Positions 53,020 through 64,000 of a stretch of DNA of 64,000 nt are shown here, piece by piece. The stretch spans positions 49,300 through 113,299 of the forward strand of contig NBIV01000261.1 in NCBI GenBank assembly GCA_003194525.1, read 5' to 3'. The notes beneath the pieces are model-generated. The model saw nothing but the letters and a program-made list of their open reading frames with translations, had not been told where the DNA came from and made no database searches. Positions within the stretch are counted from its first letter, which is position 1; every line of letters begins with the position of its first letter. Position numbers and translations under genes: made by a program. This DNA comes from Gracilariopsis chorda (taxonomy: Eukaryota; Rhodophyta; Florideophyceae; Gracilariales; Gracilariaceae).

Positions 53020-53545
53020 TCTAGTAGAATGACCATTGGGCAGATGCAGTGGTGAAGTAACCATGGGGCTGGGCTGACAGAGGTCAGAACATTGCTGGCC
53101 GAAATATTCCACGTGGCCAAGCTGAGTGCCTATGCAGGAGATACGAGGGGACAGTGCAAGTGTCAAGGCACTGTCGCCATACGTTTTATTATGTAGCTAG
53201 TTTTATTTAATTTGTTAGGATAGTGTCCAGAGGTCAGAGCGCCTCGCCAGCCATATAGATTGGCTCGAGTGCCGCCGATCTCTGAAGCGTAAAGACAAGC
53301 ACCCTCACCGTCTTCTTGCCGCCATATGCAGCCAGTAGGACTCCAAAGGCCGCCAAGCCATCGCTACCATTCCCTCGACCTGTAGGGACTTGAGATAGCG
53401 CCCGCCCAATGCGCCTCGCTGCCAGTTGGTGCTCGCCTCACTAATAAACCCAGTGGATTGTCACCCCAGTGGTTGGCTCTCTGCCGCTACTAACCCTTAG
53501 TAGACTACTACCCCAGTTGACCAAAGGACGTAGTATTGTACTACA
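53020..53545 (+). repeat. LTR2 (3' LTR)
   Basis: 526 bp, aligning without gaps of note to LTR1. It begins TCTAGTAGAATGACC (first G of TGTAG mutated) and ends GTACTACA. At many of the inspected differences it agrees with LTR3 rather than LTR1. Confidence 0.92.
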
Positions 53546-53550
53546 ATTTG
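53546..53550 (+). repeat. Target-site duplication ATTTG next to LTR2
   Basis: The reverse complement of CAAAT at 61011-61015, next to the outer end of LTR3. It does not match the TGAAT before LTR1. Key evidence for the inversion. Confidence 0.85.
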
Positions 53551-56419
53551 TCTTGGAGGTTACGTTTTTTTTTGTTTATCCTTCTCATTTTTAAATGGCT
53601 TACAGCTATAAGGACACTTTTTTAGCCTATTCTATCGCCTCATTTGGGCTCCTTGCGTCATTATCTCGTGATAGCGTCCACATGTTCTTTAAGAGAGCGC
53701 TTCCCGAAATTGCAAATCACAAATTGGGTACTGTAAAAATTGTGATAAAGACACAATTGTTTGCGATTTGGGCACGCAAAAATTCCTCAGTAGCTTCGAT
53801 GGTCAACCTCTTTGGAACCACATGAACGGCTGGAAGAAAAAATTTTAAAGCGATGAGTTGGCGCGTTTTCGCCCTCTCTGGTCTGCGTTATGCTCAACTA
53901 CTATCAATAAGATCTACATCCTAGTTTCCATCACATGGGCTGGCATTTGCATCTCGCCCCGCATTTTGCTTGCTTATCAAGACCAAGATCTTATTCTCGG
54001 TCTAAAACACGTGCAATTGCACTTAAAATTTATTCTCAGAAGTGCACGGTTGTTTAAGGAAAGATTTACTCTTCGCGATTGATTAGGAGGACTTGATTTT
54101 GTGTGTGGTTCTAAGCAAGTTGTAACTATGCGCCTTTTTGTCACCTAAACCCCTCAACATTCTTCCTAAGAAGATTGGCTCCAACATTGATGCTAACCGA
54201 GTGTCTTTCTGCTTCGCTGATATGTGTTAATCCCTCCAACTCTCGTGACGACGTCTTTCTTCAACGTTGTAAACTGAACTCACATTTTTGGTTCAAGAAC
54301 ATAGTTTAAGAATACAAGCGCAGACATTAGGCATCAGCAACTCTGCGGCATGGACACTTGAGTTTAAGTATTAAAATTGAAGAATTTGTGTAAGGAGAAT
54401 TACCAAATGGAACACGGAAATGATGAAAAATAATCTTGCAGGACGGAAGAAGTCTTACTCTTTCAACCAAAAGAAGGTTCAATTACGAACGCGCCCCGCA
54501 ATTCATCAAATGTAGATAGCAGCAGAGAGCCGTAGCGAATCAACCAAGCGTGGCAATTCGTGTCTAGCGATGATCATGCAGCAGCCTGTCCACGCACAAC
54601 CTGCAGTATATCTCCAGATGACTCAGATGGTACAAACCACCAGCAAGAGGCTGAAGTTCAGCGCTGCTCATCCGGATTGCCACCAATGGTTTCAAGCAAT
54701 AAAAGTAAAGAAAATAGAAAACTGACTTCATCGTAAGTACCAGCTGGGACACAAGGGACTAGATTGTTGCAAATTGAAACTAACAACGTACTGGATTTGA
54801 TCGAAGAAAATATGTTGCTTGGTATAAAGAAGTGGGAGATGGTGTCTAGACTTCACAATACAATACTTCTATCACAGAGTAGTAATGCATATTTCTTCAG
54901 ACGAATGTTTTCGTTAATATGTCGTACGAAGTTTCTAACTGCAAATCGAGCCATTATTCATCATGATATGCAGCCTTAACAGCTTTGAGAGCAAATGACG
55001 CTAAGACCCAACATTAGTGATAGTGCAAAATCAGAAGAGAGATTTTCTTAGATTGCCAAAGAAAGCGGTATGGAGAAATACGAAGTAGAAGCAGTTGAAG
55101 CCAGAAGGCGGATCATCGAAGAGAGGCAGTAATGCAAGCAGTTCTTTTTGTAAGCGAAAACCTGCGGTGCAAAACCACGTGAGCAAAGATGAATACGAAA
55201 TGTGTCCGAATCCTTTCCATTGTAAAGGGTACACTCGGCAATGGAGTACTTTGATAAGATCGACACTAGCCGAGCGTAACTCCGGGCGATCGCTTCTCCA
55301 CTTGCGAAAGAAGCGAAAGGCATTAGAGGGTAACGGTTTCCACCAACCGTAAGTTCTGAAAGAGATAAAAGGTATGGCAGAGGCCGTACACGAACAGTAT
55401 TGACCCTGACGTAAAGCGAAAAAAGAATTGAGAAAAGACGCCAAGCCTTCGGCTCTGGGACGATAACCACCTGTAACACAGGACAGAGAAGAAACCGTAA
55501 AGAGGACAACAGAAAAAAAAAACCGTAAATAACACCATTCAAGCGGGCTTACTTTGCAGAGAATCAGGAAAGGTAGTGAGGCGGGAAGCAACACGGGTGC
55601 TCCCAGCAATTGGGTTATAGTCTTGTGTTGGCGAGTTTGAATAGAGCCGAACCTTTCTCTTCCACTCCTTGACGATGGCCGAGAGGGAATCGCTTAAGTG
55701 GGATCACTTCTGGGCACTATTCTAGGAAATTTACTAAAAATCAAACAACTATTACGGGACCCATGCTCGGGCAAGACCAACAGGTGTGTGTGACGTCACC
55801 CCTCAGAAAATGATTCGTGTAAGTGGTCGCTCACCTGAAACGTATCTGACTACGTCCACGCTCCCAATGGGACGGACGATCACACACGTACGACGTCTTA
55901 TTCCGGTAGCCAACGGTATCTGGGCTATCCCTCACGTCGCACTTAAAGCCTCTGGCTCATGCGTTTGAGTCACATCCAAATTGAGTCCTTCCCTAGCGGC
56001 CGAGGGTCCATTGCATAAAAGAATGCATTCTCATTCACCACAGCCACTGGTTTGGAAAAGAGTGAATTATCTACATAATAGGGCAGATAGAGGTTAATCT
56101 ATTCTAGAAATCATGAGGGCTCCAATTATGCAAGACGGTGCGTGGCCAAACGCAGAATATCAGAAAATCGTTGGAAATAGGGAAACAGAGAAACAAAGGG
56201 AGCAAAAAAGAGGAAATACCACGCCGATCAATTAGAGGAAGGTTGCAACCATAGAGAAGAGAAGAGAGTGCAAAGTTAAAAAGAGAAAAGAAGATCAGAA
56301 GAGAAAAATCGTAGCAATGTTCGAATGATGCAAATAATGATGACGTCATTTCTGGGAAAGCAGGAAAAGCTCGATATTAATGGTTATGAAAATGTGACAA
56401 TTGATCACACTCTTCATTA

Positions 56420-57038
56420 CTAGTAGAGAACAAATTGTCTAGCCTTAATAATTAAGCAAGGCACATAAGCGCTTATATTTTCGTTGAATAGTACAACTTT
56501 GGACCACAAATTGTGTAACCGAACAACAGATTGCAGCATTAGTTCTTCCACCCCGGGTCCCATACAAAAAGAAATTTTGTAACCTTGAAAAAGGTGCTTT
56601 AAACGTATAAATACCTCATTTGTATGCCTAAAGTGCAGATCTTGCCTTACCAAAGCGATGTATGTCCTGTAGTGTACCATCACTGTTAGCGACGCAGTCT
56701 TGCGAGGACTTTATCAAATACGAAAAATTTATCTTGCAGAACACAGAATCTACCATGACACGTGCGCCAATCCTTCTCAAAAGATTGTCCAGCTTGTCAC
56801 TAATGCCATCGTATTTTGATATGATCGAATTAAGCATAGTACTAGGCACATTTAGCAAAAATTCTATAGCGAAACTACTTGCTGCAAACACCAAAACACT
56901 TTCCACATAGTGCTCATGCTTTGAACCCATGTAGAACATGCTTTTTATAACAAATTCAACACCCTGTTCCAAATACAGATTCAATCCATTAACAACACAA
57001 TGTAGATCATACAGAGCAGAATTTTTAGCCTCAAACAC
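56420..57038 (-). other. Protein-like minus-strand frames, unidentified
   Basis: Frame 57038-56628 (136 codons; FEAKNSALYDLHCVVNGLNL, FAASSFAIEFLLNVPSTMLN) overlaps frame 56683-56420 (87 codons; IFIRLKHLF-type helical sequence) in another phase. Composition is helix-rich and not low-complexity, unlike random AT-rich DNA. It could be a decayed gene or transposon part, but no family is recognised. Confidence 0.25.
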
Positions 57039-58329
57039 AATTTAGTACTCGCTAACTTCTTCTTTTGATGGTATAAGAATCGTAGCAAAATGATCACGAC
57101 GAAAAACCTTTAACAAAACCCGCTTTGTAAATCGCCAAAAAAAGTGAACATACCAAACTGGTGATACCAAAACGCATGCATAGCAGAAAATCTGCATTTC
57201 TCGTGCTATTCCATGTCAATAACAGCCCTAGGCATTGTGCGGCATTCATGATAAAATCAAGATTTTGGTCTCAAACTTTGATTCACCGTTCATAGAATAG
57301 GACGTATATCTGTTGTATAATGATTCAAATTTGTGTAGCAGGTATGGGAGTTTACAGTGATGAAAACCGATAAGTGTGAGAAGAGATTGATTACATCCAC
57401 TTCCAAAAAGAGTTACAAAAACAGACATATGAGGAAGCTGCAACGCACGTTTTGTTATGATTCTATAACATTTGTGACTTGCTTGAAGATCAATTCAATG
57501 TTTGTATTAGTAGTAAAATTTTCTTTGTCTTTCAGTTAATTATAGCATCATGAACGATACTGAAATCACTCTGAGGTTAAGGATAGAAAGTGAATAGAGT
57601 CAACTTGAAAGAGTAAAATTTACGATACCGGAGGCACCAGCAGAAGCTTCAGGCGGTTTTCGGGAAAGCATTATACTATGCTGGTGCATAGTGCTGATAC
57701 CAAGCCTAATAGTACGATGTTCAGCAATGATGTCGTGCCGAATTTAGTATGACAAGCTCTGCTTTCAACGTCTCGTTTTTGCCTGACAGTTTGACGTAAA
57801 AGTTGAACGCTACTAGTATTAATTTGGGATTCCTGGAAGCTACCAGTAAACATGGTATTTTTTTGGTTATGAAATGTTTAATACCGAAATAAATGTACTT
57901 CAGTTATCTTGATTTGTTTTGTTTTATGAGTTTCGCTGCTAAAGCAGCTCAAATTTTGCCATATGGAGCAAGTACATGCACAATGGCGATCTGCATCTCT
58001 TGGAAAGCCCAGCCAACCTTTGGAAATTAGTTTCGTTTTGTAGAGTCAAACCAATCTATATCTGTCATATTGCCGCTATTGTCGTCAAAAATCGCTATGT
58101 AAGAGTATTGCACTCTTACTAAACTTTGACGCACTAGAATCAATGTTGGCTACTTCTGAATTTACTTCGAACAGTCTAAAATGTTTTCCTCTTATACTAT
58201 GTAAGGCGTCTATTCTTGAATATGTGAATCTGAACTCCCACACTCACCACCAGCTGTACAAATTCACGTCCACTGAGCCCTTGGTAACGCTTCTAATACA
58301 TTCACCCTTTCTTCCAAATTGACGTACTC

Positions 58330-60484
58330 GACAAGTTCTCAAGTTTCTTAATGAGTTCTGTACAGTTCCCCTTTTATTTCTCATCAATATTGCTTCTTCT
58401 TTAGTATCCCCTCAAACTGTACAAGATACTGCTTCTTTCGAATTTTTCTTCTCGTCTCAAGACCCGCAATCACTTCGTACTCAACTGTGTCTGCTGTATC
58501 AATCACAGTAGTCAGCGACTATTTATCATCCTTTCGATTAAACCGTCGTAATTGGGACACATGAAAAGCATTGTGTGCTTTGTTCCTGGGAGAAGATAGC
58601 TCAATCTTATAAGTTGTCGGGCCCCATCACTCGCTTAACCCTAAACGGTACCATATATTCCATTTGCCACTTTTTGCCATTCCTGACTTACGTGCTGTAC
58701 TTATGCGATGTAACGTCAACAGGACCAAATCTCCAACGTTAAGCTCTGCACGCTTATGCTTTTTGTTGACATAGAATTTTTGTCCAGCAATGGCTTCAGC
58801 CAGGTTGTCTTTTGCTGCAGTACAAAATGTTTGTCCACTCTCTGAATAGTCGAATGCTGCTGGACAGAATGTGATTTCTATAACTTTCTGGAATGCTCTG
58901 TCTCAGGTATTCGACCAATGTCCACTTCATATGGCGATAAAACGGTGATCTTGTTCATTGAAGAGTTGTAGTGGAATTCTAACTCACTGAACATATTGTC
59001 CTGTTTTAAAGGATTCTTTTGAAAAGTGCTTCTGATCATTGTAGAGAATGTCCTGCTCATCTTTTCAGACTGGCCATCTCTTTTTGGATGTCCTTTTGAG
59101 GCCATGTTTAGTTCCACATTCAAGATCCAGGTGGTGTCGTTAAAGTAGTGCAACGTGAACAATTTGTCTCTGTCAAAAATGATAGTCTTCGGCATCCCAT
59201 GTTTCGAAAACACTAGGCCGAAAAGTACTTGCATTACTTCCATGGAAGTGATCGTCTTCTTTGCCGGGATGAAAATGGCCCTCTTAGAAAGCTTCTCCGC
59301 AACAACAAGTACTGCGTCATGTTTTGTGTCTGACAAAGTAAATTCAGATATAAAATCCATAGAGACGACATTCCGACAGGACTACGGTACTGCATGTGGT
59401 TGTAACTTCCCATCTTGCATTGTTCTTGCCCCTTTGTTGAACTGAAACTCCTTACAAACCCTAATGAGCTCCCGGATATCTGCGAGCGTTCGCTTCCAGT
59501 AAATTAAACCATCTTTGATGGAATAATTTCTAATGTACATTGCAGTCTTCCTGCTGGGTGGTTCCTTTCTGTCTTGAAGTACAGCTACTATGTTCTGAAT
59601 CTACGATTCCTTTTTTTATCTCTCGCGAATCACAACGTGTAGTTCCTTTTCGCGTAAACGGAGGGCTTTGCATGTCGGATGGGAATCGTACAGTCTACTT
59701 AACGCATCTGCAGCTCCATTTCTTGAGCCCTTTAGATGTTACACTTGGTATGAGTAACACTGTAGCTCGTCAAGCCGTCTCATCTGTCTTCCTGACAGTT
59801 TTGACTTAGTCTGCAAGTACTTCATAGGCTCATGATCAGTGCGAATCATGAATAAGCGATCTTTGAGATACACTGACCATTCTCGTAACGCGATCATAAC
59901 TGCTATCAGTTCCTGGTCTCCTGTATCCCACCTTGTCTCAGCTTCAGTGAGGCGATGCGATAGGTAGGCCATTGGTTGATTTTTTTTTGTTCAAAGGGTG
60001 CCTCTATGACGTACTTTGACCCATCAGTCGTCACTACGAACACTTCGTCAGACGTTGGATGACGTAGCACTGGCGCTGTAGTTAATCTTCTCTTCAATTC
60101 TTCAGATGCACATTTCTGTTCATCCTTACATTGAGAGATATTTGTGCGAGGTAGGTCCGGAATTGGTTGTGCAACTTGAACAGAGTCTACTTTTGTAGAA
60201 GCTTGTGAGACATATGAACTTTTCTAAATCCTTCACTGACGTTTGGATAGGCCATTTCTGTACAGCTTTTACAAGTCTCTGCTGTGTATGAACTTCTTCT
60301 GTGTTGATTTTGAAGCCTAGGTATTCAACCTGTGTGGTCCCAAAATTACTCTTGCTTGATCTGATGTACAGCTTGTGTTTCCTCAAAAGTTGCAAAAGCT
60401 TTTGCAAGTGACTTCTGTGCTCCTCTGTGCTCTTACTGTAAATGACAATATCATTTATATAGAGAACCATGCATTCTCCATTCA
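58330..60484 (-). mobile_element. G1: degenerate Ty3/gypsy chromovirus, 3' half (mid-RT to chromodomain), inverted
   Basis: Reading from 60484 downwards: RT with NGECMVLYINDIVIYSKS (YIND where YxDD is expected) and HKLYIRSSKSNFG; the RT/RNase H connection (KRRLTTAPVLRHPTSDEVF); RNase H with YLSHRLTEAETRWDTGDQEL and MIRTDHEPMK; integrase core with MDFISEF, IIFDRDKLF and KGHPKRDGQSEKMSRTF; and a final chromodomain with TVEYEVIAG and QYLVQFEGI at about 58390-58480. Stops and frameshifts are frequent. The first codons continue the RT that ends at 43137, in frame across TGAAT, which shows it is the missing half of the same element rather than a separate copy. Confidence 0.85.
60480..60484 (-). repeat. 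Target-site duplication TGAAT (right, inverted)
   Basis: Plus-strand ATTCA, which reads TGAAT in the orientation of LTR3 and G1, matching 43133-43137. Confidence 0.85.
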
Positions 60485-61010
60485 TGTAGTAGAATACTAC
60501 GTATTTTGGCCAACTGGGGTAGTAGTCTACTAGGGGTTAGTAGCGGCAGAGAGCCAACCACTGGGGTGACAATCCACTGGGTCTATTAGAGAGGCGGGCA
60601 CCAACTGGCAGCGAGGCGCAATGGGCGCGCGCTATCTCAAGTCCCTACAGGTCGGGGGAATGGTAGCGATGGCTTGGAGGCCTTTTGAGTCCTACTGGCT
60701 GCATATGGCGGCAAGAAGACGGTGAGGGTGCTTGTCTTTACGCTTCAGAGATCGGTGGCACTCTAGCCAACCTATATGGCTGGCGAGGCGCTCTGACCTC
60801 CGGACACTATCCTAACCAATTAAATAAAAATAGCTTCATAATAAAACGTATGGCGACAGTGCCTTGGCACTTGCACTGTCCCCTCGTATCTCCTGCATAG
60901 GCACCCAGCTTGGCCACGTGGAATATTTCGGTCAGCAATGTTCTGACCTCTACCAGCCCAGCCCCATGGTTACTTCACCACTGCTTCTGCCCAATGGTCA
61001 TTCTACTACA
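60485..61010 (-). repeat. LTR3 (solo LTR, inverted)
   Basis: 526 bp in reverse orientation. In its own direction it starts TGTAGTAGAATGACC and ends GTATTCTACTACA, with intact inverted ends. No internal sequence follows on either side, so structurally it is a solo LTR. One flank is G1 (TGAAT) and the other is CAAAT. Confidence 0.92.
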
Positions 61011-61015
61011 CAAAT
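61011..61015 (+). repeat. Target-site duplication CAAAT next to LTR3
   Basis: Matches ATTTG (reverse complement) at 53546-53550 beyond LTR2. The two would flank the solo LTR before the inversion. Confidence 0.85.
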
Positions 61016-64000
61016 ATCAAAGCAAAAGGGGAAAACCGACGGTCAATTCCAAAAATCTTTTTCAAAACTTTTATAAAGGGCACACAGTCAAAGAAGTATG
61101 CCAATAGTCACTAAAGATCAGACTTTTGGGTTATAGTGAGATATGTTAAATGCGAATTTCTTCAGTGTACTCATTTTTGCAATAAACAGGTATAGGCGTC
61201 TAGAATCTTTACAAAACTTCCAAAAGAAAGCTACTAAACGCAGAATATGCTTTCATTTTGTACCTAATCTTGCCCAATACCTAGAATACTTGCACAGCAC
61301 ATTGCCTACTGACGGTTCCTATTGCAGCACTTCCAGACTGATCTTGCCAAGTTCTTTGATGCTCACCGCTATAAAAAAGCGTTTATCGAGCTAATAGAAG
61401 ACAACAGTACCTTAAATAGAAACATTTCGTTTCCCATATATGCTTAGAGCGGTTCTGTTGGTTTCAATCAAAGTACTATCCCACCATGAGCATGGAGCTA
61501 GCCACAAGAACCCCCACTACATGGTCTTGATATTTGAAATTTGATGGTAGAATATGGAGAGGTTGATGTTTTTGTGTCCGTTGGTTTTTAGGTTATGCTT
61601 GAATGAAAATTTGAGTTTCATCCCCCCCTTTTAGAGACTATTACAGCACCCAAGGCAATACAGAAACGTATCCACCATTTGTCGCTTACTCATGTGTGCT
61701 CCTAAGTTTCTCCATTGGTTTCTAGTAGTCTATGAAACATCAAACAAACCAATCAAGCTTTGCGGTCTGGCATCAACGCCAGTAAGATACAGTAGCAGTA
61801 ATAATTCATCGAAGGTAAGAATTCTCTACGATCTGCTCAACCCCTCTACACGTTGTTTCTTGCAAAGCCAGAACATTCTACATATTTCGCGACCAGTAGA
61901 AAGATGGTGTAAAGAGAGATGTTTTCTCATTTTCTTACCAATCTAAATCCATTACTCCAAATTGCACTCTAGATAGAACTGAGGGCATTTTTCTATGATT
62001 TTGTGAATCGCACGTTTAAAACCTGTAATTCTGAAAAAAGTTTAAATGTGTTCAGTATCACTCGCTATGTACTTTTTTATAGGAATTGTTCAAACCCTTT
62101 TCAAAGAAACTTCAATGCGACACATTCCAAAATCTCGTAATATCGTCCAACTCTTGCCAATGCTTACATTTTTTGTCTTTTGGCGGTCGCAGACTTTCGG
62201 CCAAGTGGCTTAAACACTTTCAACAATTCCAGCTTCCAGCCGCAGCAGTGGTTTAAGTAAGCTTTTGTTATATATGGAATAAGGTATGTATATTTATCAG
62301 TCATCTTTGCACTGTTTTGCAAATATATCAATCTCAATTTCCAAGAAACGAAGCCAATCATACAGTTCTTCATTTTAAAGGCTGTAATTCTTATCAAATA
62401 CATAGTTCAGGAAGATATTGAATGTCGTGCACTTCATATAAGTGCAATATAAATGTACCAATGCATCCCTTGCTTGATCTGTGTCGATGAAAACGATGGT
62501 TCGCCATTCTCTTCGATTATGTTCTGGAGCAGATTGTTTGGAGGTTACGTAGAATTACAGAACTACAAAATCTGCGGTTCACCATGTATCTACAGAAACA
62601 CTTCCTTCATGGAAAAAATGTTCGCCTTAGATCTACATCTCTTCCACCGAAAAAGAGTGAGTCATTAACGATGGAAAGTTCCAGAGGCTACACAACTCAC
62701 CATTTGACAGAGTCATTGTAACCCTGGATGGAATTACTGTTGAGAAAACTCGACTTTCTTTGACAGATAGTCCTGATCCACGCATGTATAACAACGGGAA
62801 GCCCATTTTGGAAATCTCCATGCAGGTCGGAAATTGGACTGATTAGGAGTTCTGTTTTCTTTAATCACGCCATGCACGTTGTGGCACACATGACTCAATA
62901 ATAATTATGAATACAAAACTACACTAATTTCTGAGCAGTGATTTACGACCTGAATGGGTTACGTTTGTCACTGATGAAGCATATAGAAATGACAGCCGAG
63001 TTTTACGTTATACCCAAGGCGTAGTCAAGCTCCAAGAGCAGATTCATTAAACATGTCTCATTCCTCTATTCATATGACTGGAGCAATATCCTAAGATGAG
63101 AAATTCCTTTAAGGGGTTCAAAATCTTGCTCTCTTATGAGATAGGCTTTTCCACAGGTCCCTCCATACCGCATGGTTTTCGTTTGTAGAACACAGGTTCC
63201 TCTCGACTGTACCGATGGATTTCGTACCTGAATTTGCCTACCAGTGGTTGATCTAGTGCCAAGCTCCATGTACGTCATATTCCAGATCACGGAGAATGCA
63301 AAGGAGAAAGGACAAAAAGAAAACGAACAAAAAAGGGAGGGTAAAAGCTTGGCTGGTCTTATGGAAAACCGAAAGAGACCAGACAGTGGGGGTGATGCTT
63401 TTTCAGCCAGCGTGGCAAGCGAGATGCCGAGTCGGACAAATATCTATCACCACAATGCGAAAGCATCCAAAATGGTAATACCAGTTGGCACTTAGCGAAC
63501 TCATGGAGTAAGACAGATCAACCTTTCTGATTGAAACTGTGCAGGTCAGTATAACCGAACCGAACGCCATGAAATTGTGGGAAGCGTTGGTCACTTTGTG
63601 CAGGCGATAAACTCAAAGCCGATTAACAGGTTAGTTTCGCTGCACGGTGGAACGCTGGGGCGTCCTTCTTTAAGTACTCCTGGGTCAAACTAAAACTAAG
63701 AATACTAATACTGTAGTATGCTACCCCTTTGATCCACACGTTTGTGGCACTGAGCGGGACGGTCAGCCACGGCGCAACACAACACTTTTCAATCATGCAA
63801 GCATTAATAGCACCCGTACGCTTACCACCCGTCCCTCTATTCCAGATATCATAGAAAGCACTCATGAAGGCTCCACAATATCAATTAAGATTCATATCAC
63901 GCGCAAAATTTCCAAGAGTCCACTCATACCTGGGTGACTGATGCCACTTACGTATTGAATCTTTTATGACTCACCTTGCGTGGAAGGCATGCGTACTGTT
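61011..64000. other. AT-rich region with weak protein-like islands
   Basis: About 3 kb with no identified gene. Islands with protein-like composition include the plus frame 62661-62846 (RLHNSPFDRVIVTLDGITVE) and the minus frames 63290-63066 (SVQSRGTCVLQTKTMRYGGT), 63594-63403 and 63865-63623 (GAINACMIEKCCVAPWLTV). The minus frames are in different phases and could be exons of a gene or remnants of one. No family is recognised, and splice sites were not resolved. Confidence 0.3.

Larger units (their letters stand above)
43138..53545 (+). mobile_element. Nearly complete Ty3/gypsy chromovirus with antisense ORF
   Basis: A 10.4-kb element. Order: 526-bp 5' LTR, primer-binding site, gag, pol (PR-RT-RNaseH-INT-chromodomain), a long antisense frame, polypurine tract, 526-bp 3' LTR. 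Gene order RT-RNaseH-INT identifies Ty3/gypsy, and the chromodomain after integrase identifies the chromovirus branch. It is inserted within the RT gene of the older G1 element. It is inactive: in-frame stops in gag and pol, one gag frameshift, and a Tyr in place of the protease catalytic Asp. Its two LTRs differ at several percent of sites by eye, so it is not a very recent insertion. The flanks of the two ends are not a matching pair because of the inversion described in findings. Confidence 0.93.
53546..58329. other. AT-rich inverted segment with no identified gene
   Basis: About 4.8 kb lying between the swapped LTRs. Frames at 53595-53825 and 54764-54979 have no signature. The minus-strand frames at 56420-57038 are listed separately. 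The 3' end and LTR of G1 should lie in the distal part of this segment if they survive, but I could not delimit them. Confidence 0.4.

Overview
This is a nuclear window from a eukaryote that is most likely a multicellular red alga of the Chondrus crispus type. That placement is an inference from three things: eukaryotic housekeeping genes that are mostly intronless and tightly packed, short GT-AG introns where introns occur, and an abrupt change from a gene-dense half to a retrotransposon-dense half. No rRNA, convincing tRNA or CRISPR array was seen.

Gene-rich part (1-33449). In order: the C-terminal part of the elongation factor IWS1/SPN1 (+), casein kinase 1 (-), a malonyl-CoA-synthetase-like acyl-CoA synthetase (+), an unknown coiled-coil membrane protein (+), an LSM12-like protein with two short introns (+), an SHAQKYF-type MYB-related factor (-), an unknown coiled-coil protein (+), COG1 of the Golgi tethering complex (+), an unknown secreted acidic protein (-), NDUFAF7-like complex I methyltransferase (-), DLST, the E2 of 2-oxoglutarate dehydrogenase (-), and HSP110 (+). 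After these come lineage-type extracellular genes: a secreted protein with a hedgehog-type Hint (Hog) module, a secreted protein with five CKSKGC motifs, and a membrane-anchored 2OG-Fe(II) dioxygenase with one intron. Three housekeeping pairs are head-to-head over 0.45-0.7 kb (CK1/ACSF3, MYB/coiled-coil, DLST/HSP110), which suggests shared promoters.

Transposon-rich part (about 35100-61000). An S-adenosylhomocysteinase pseudogene has lost its C-terminal part at a TA dinucleotide where a pogo/Tigger-like DNA transposon region begins. A 94-bp MITE with matching terminal repeats lies 1.4 kb upstream. Next is a degenerate Ty3/gypsy chromovirus (G1). It is interrupted inside its reverse transcriptase by a second, nearly full-length Ty3/gypsy chromovirus (43138-53545). 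This one has 526-bp LTRs, a primer-binding site, a polypurine tract, gag, pol with a C-terminal chromodomain, and a roughly 737-codon open reading frame in ANTISENSE orientation between pol and the 3' LTR. The second half of G1 lies 15 kb away on the opposite strand, next to a solo LTR of the second family. The 5-bp target-site duplications are swapped between elements: TGAAT flanks the outer ends of LTR1 and LTR3, and ATTTG/CAAAT flanks LTR2 and LTR3. The arrangement is explained by a 6.9-kb inversion (53546-60484) from recombination between the 3' LTR and an inverted solo LTR. This is the best supported unusual observation here.

The rest (53546-58329 and 61011-64000) is AT-rich and shows only weak protein-like islands that I could not identify.
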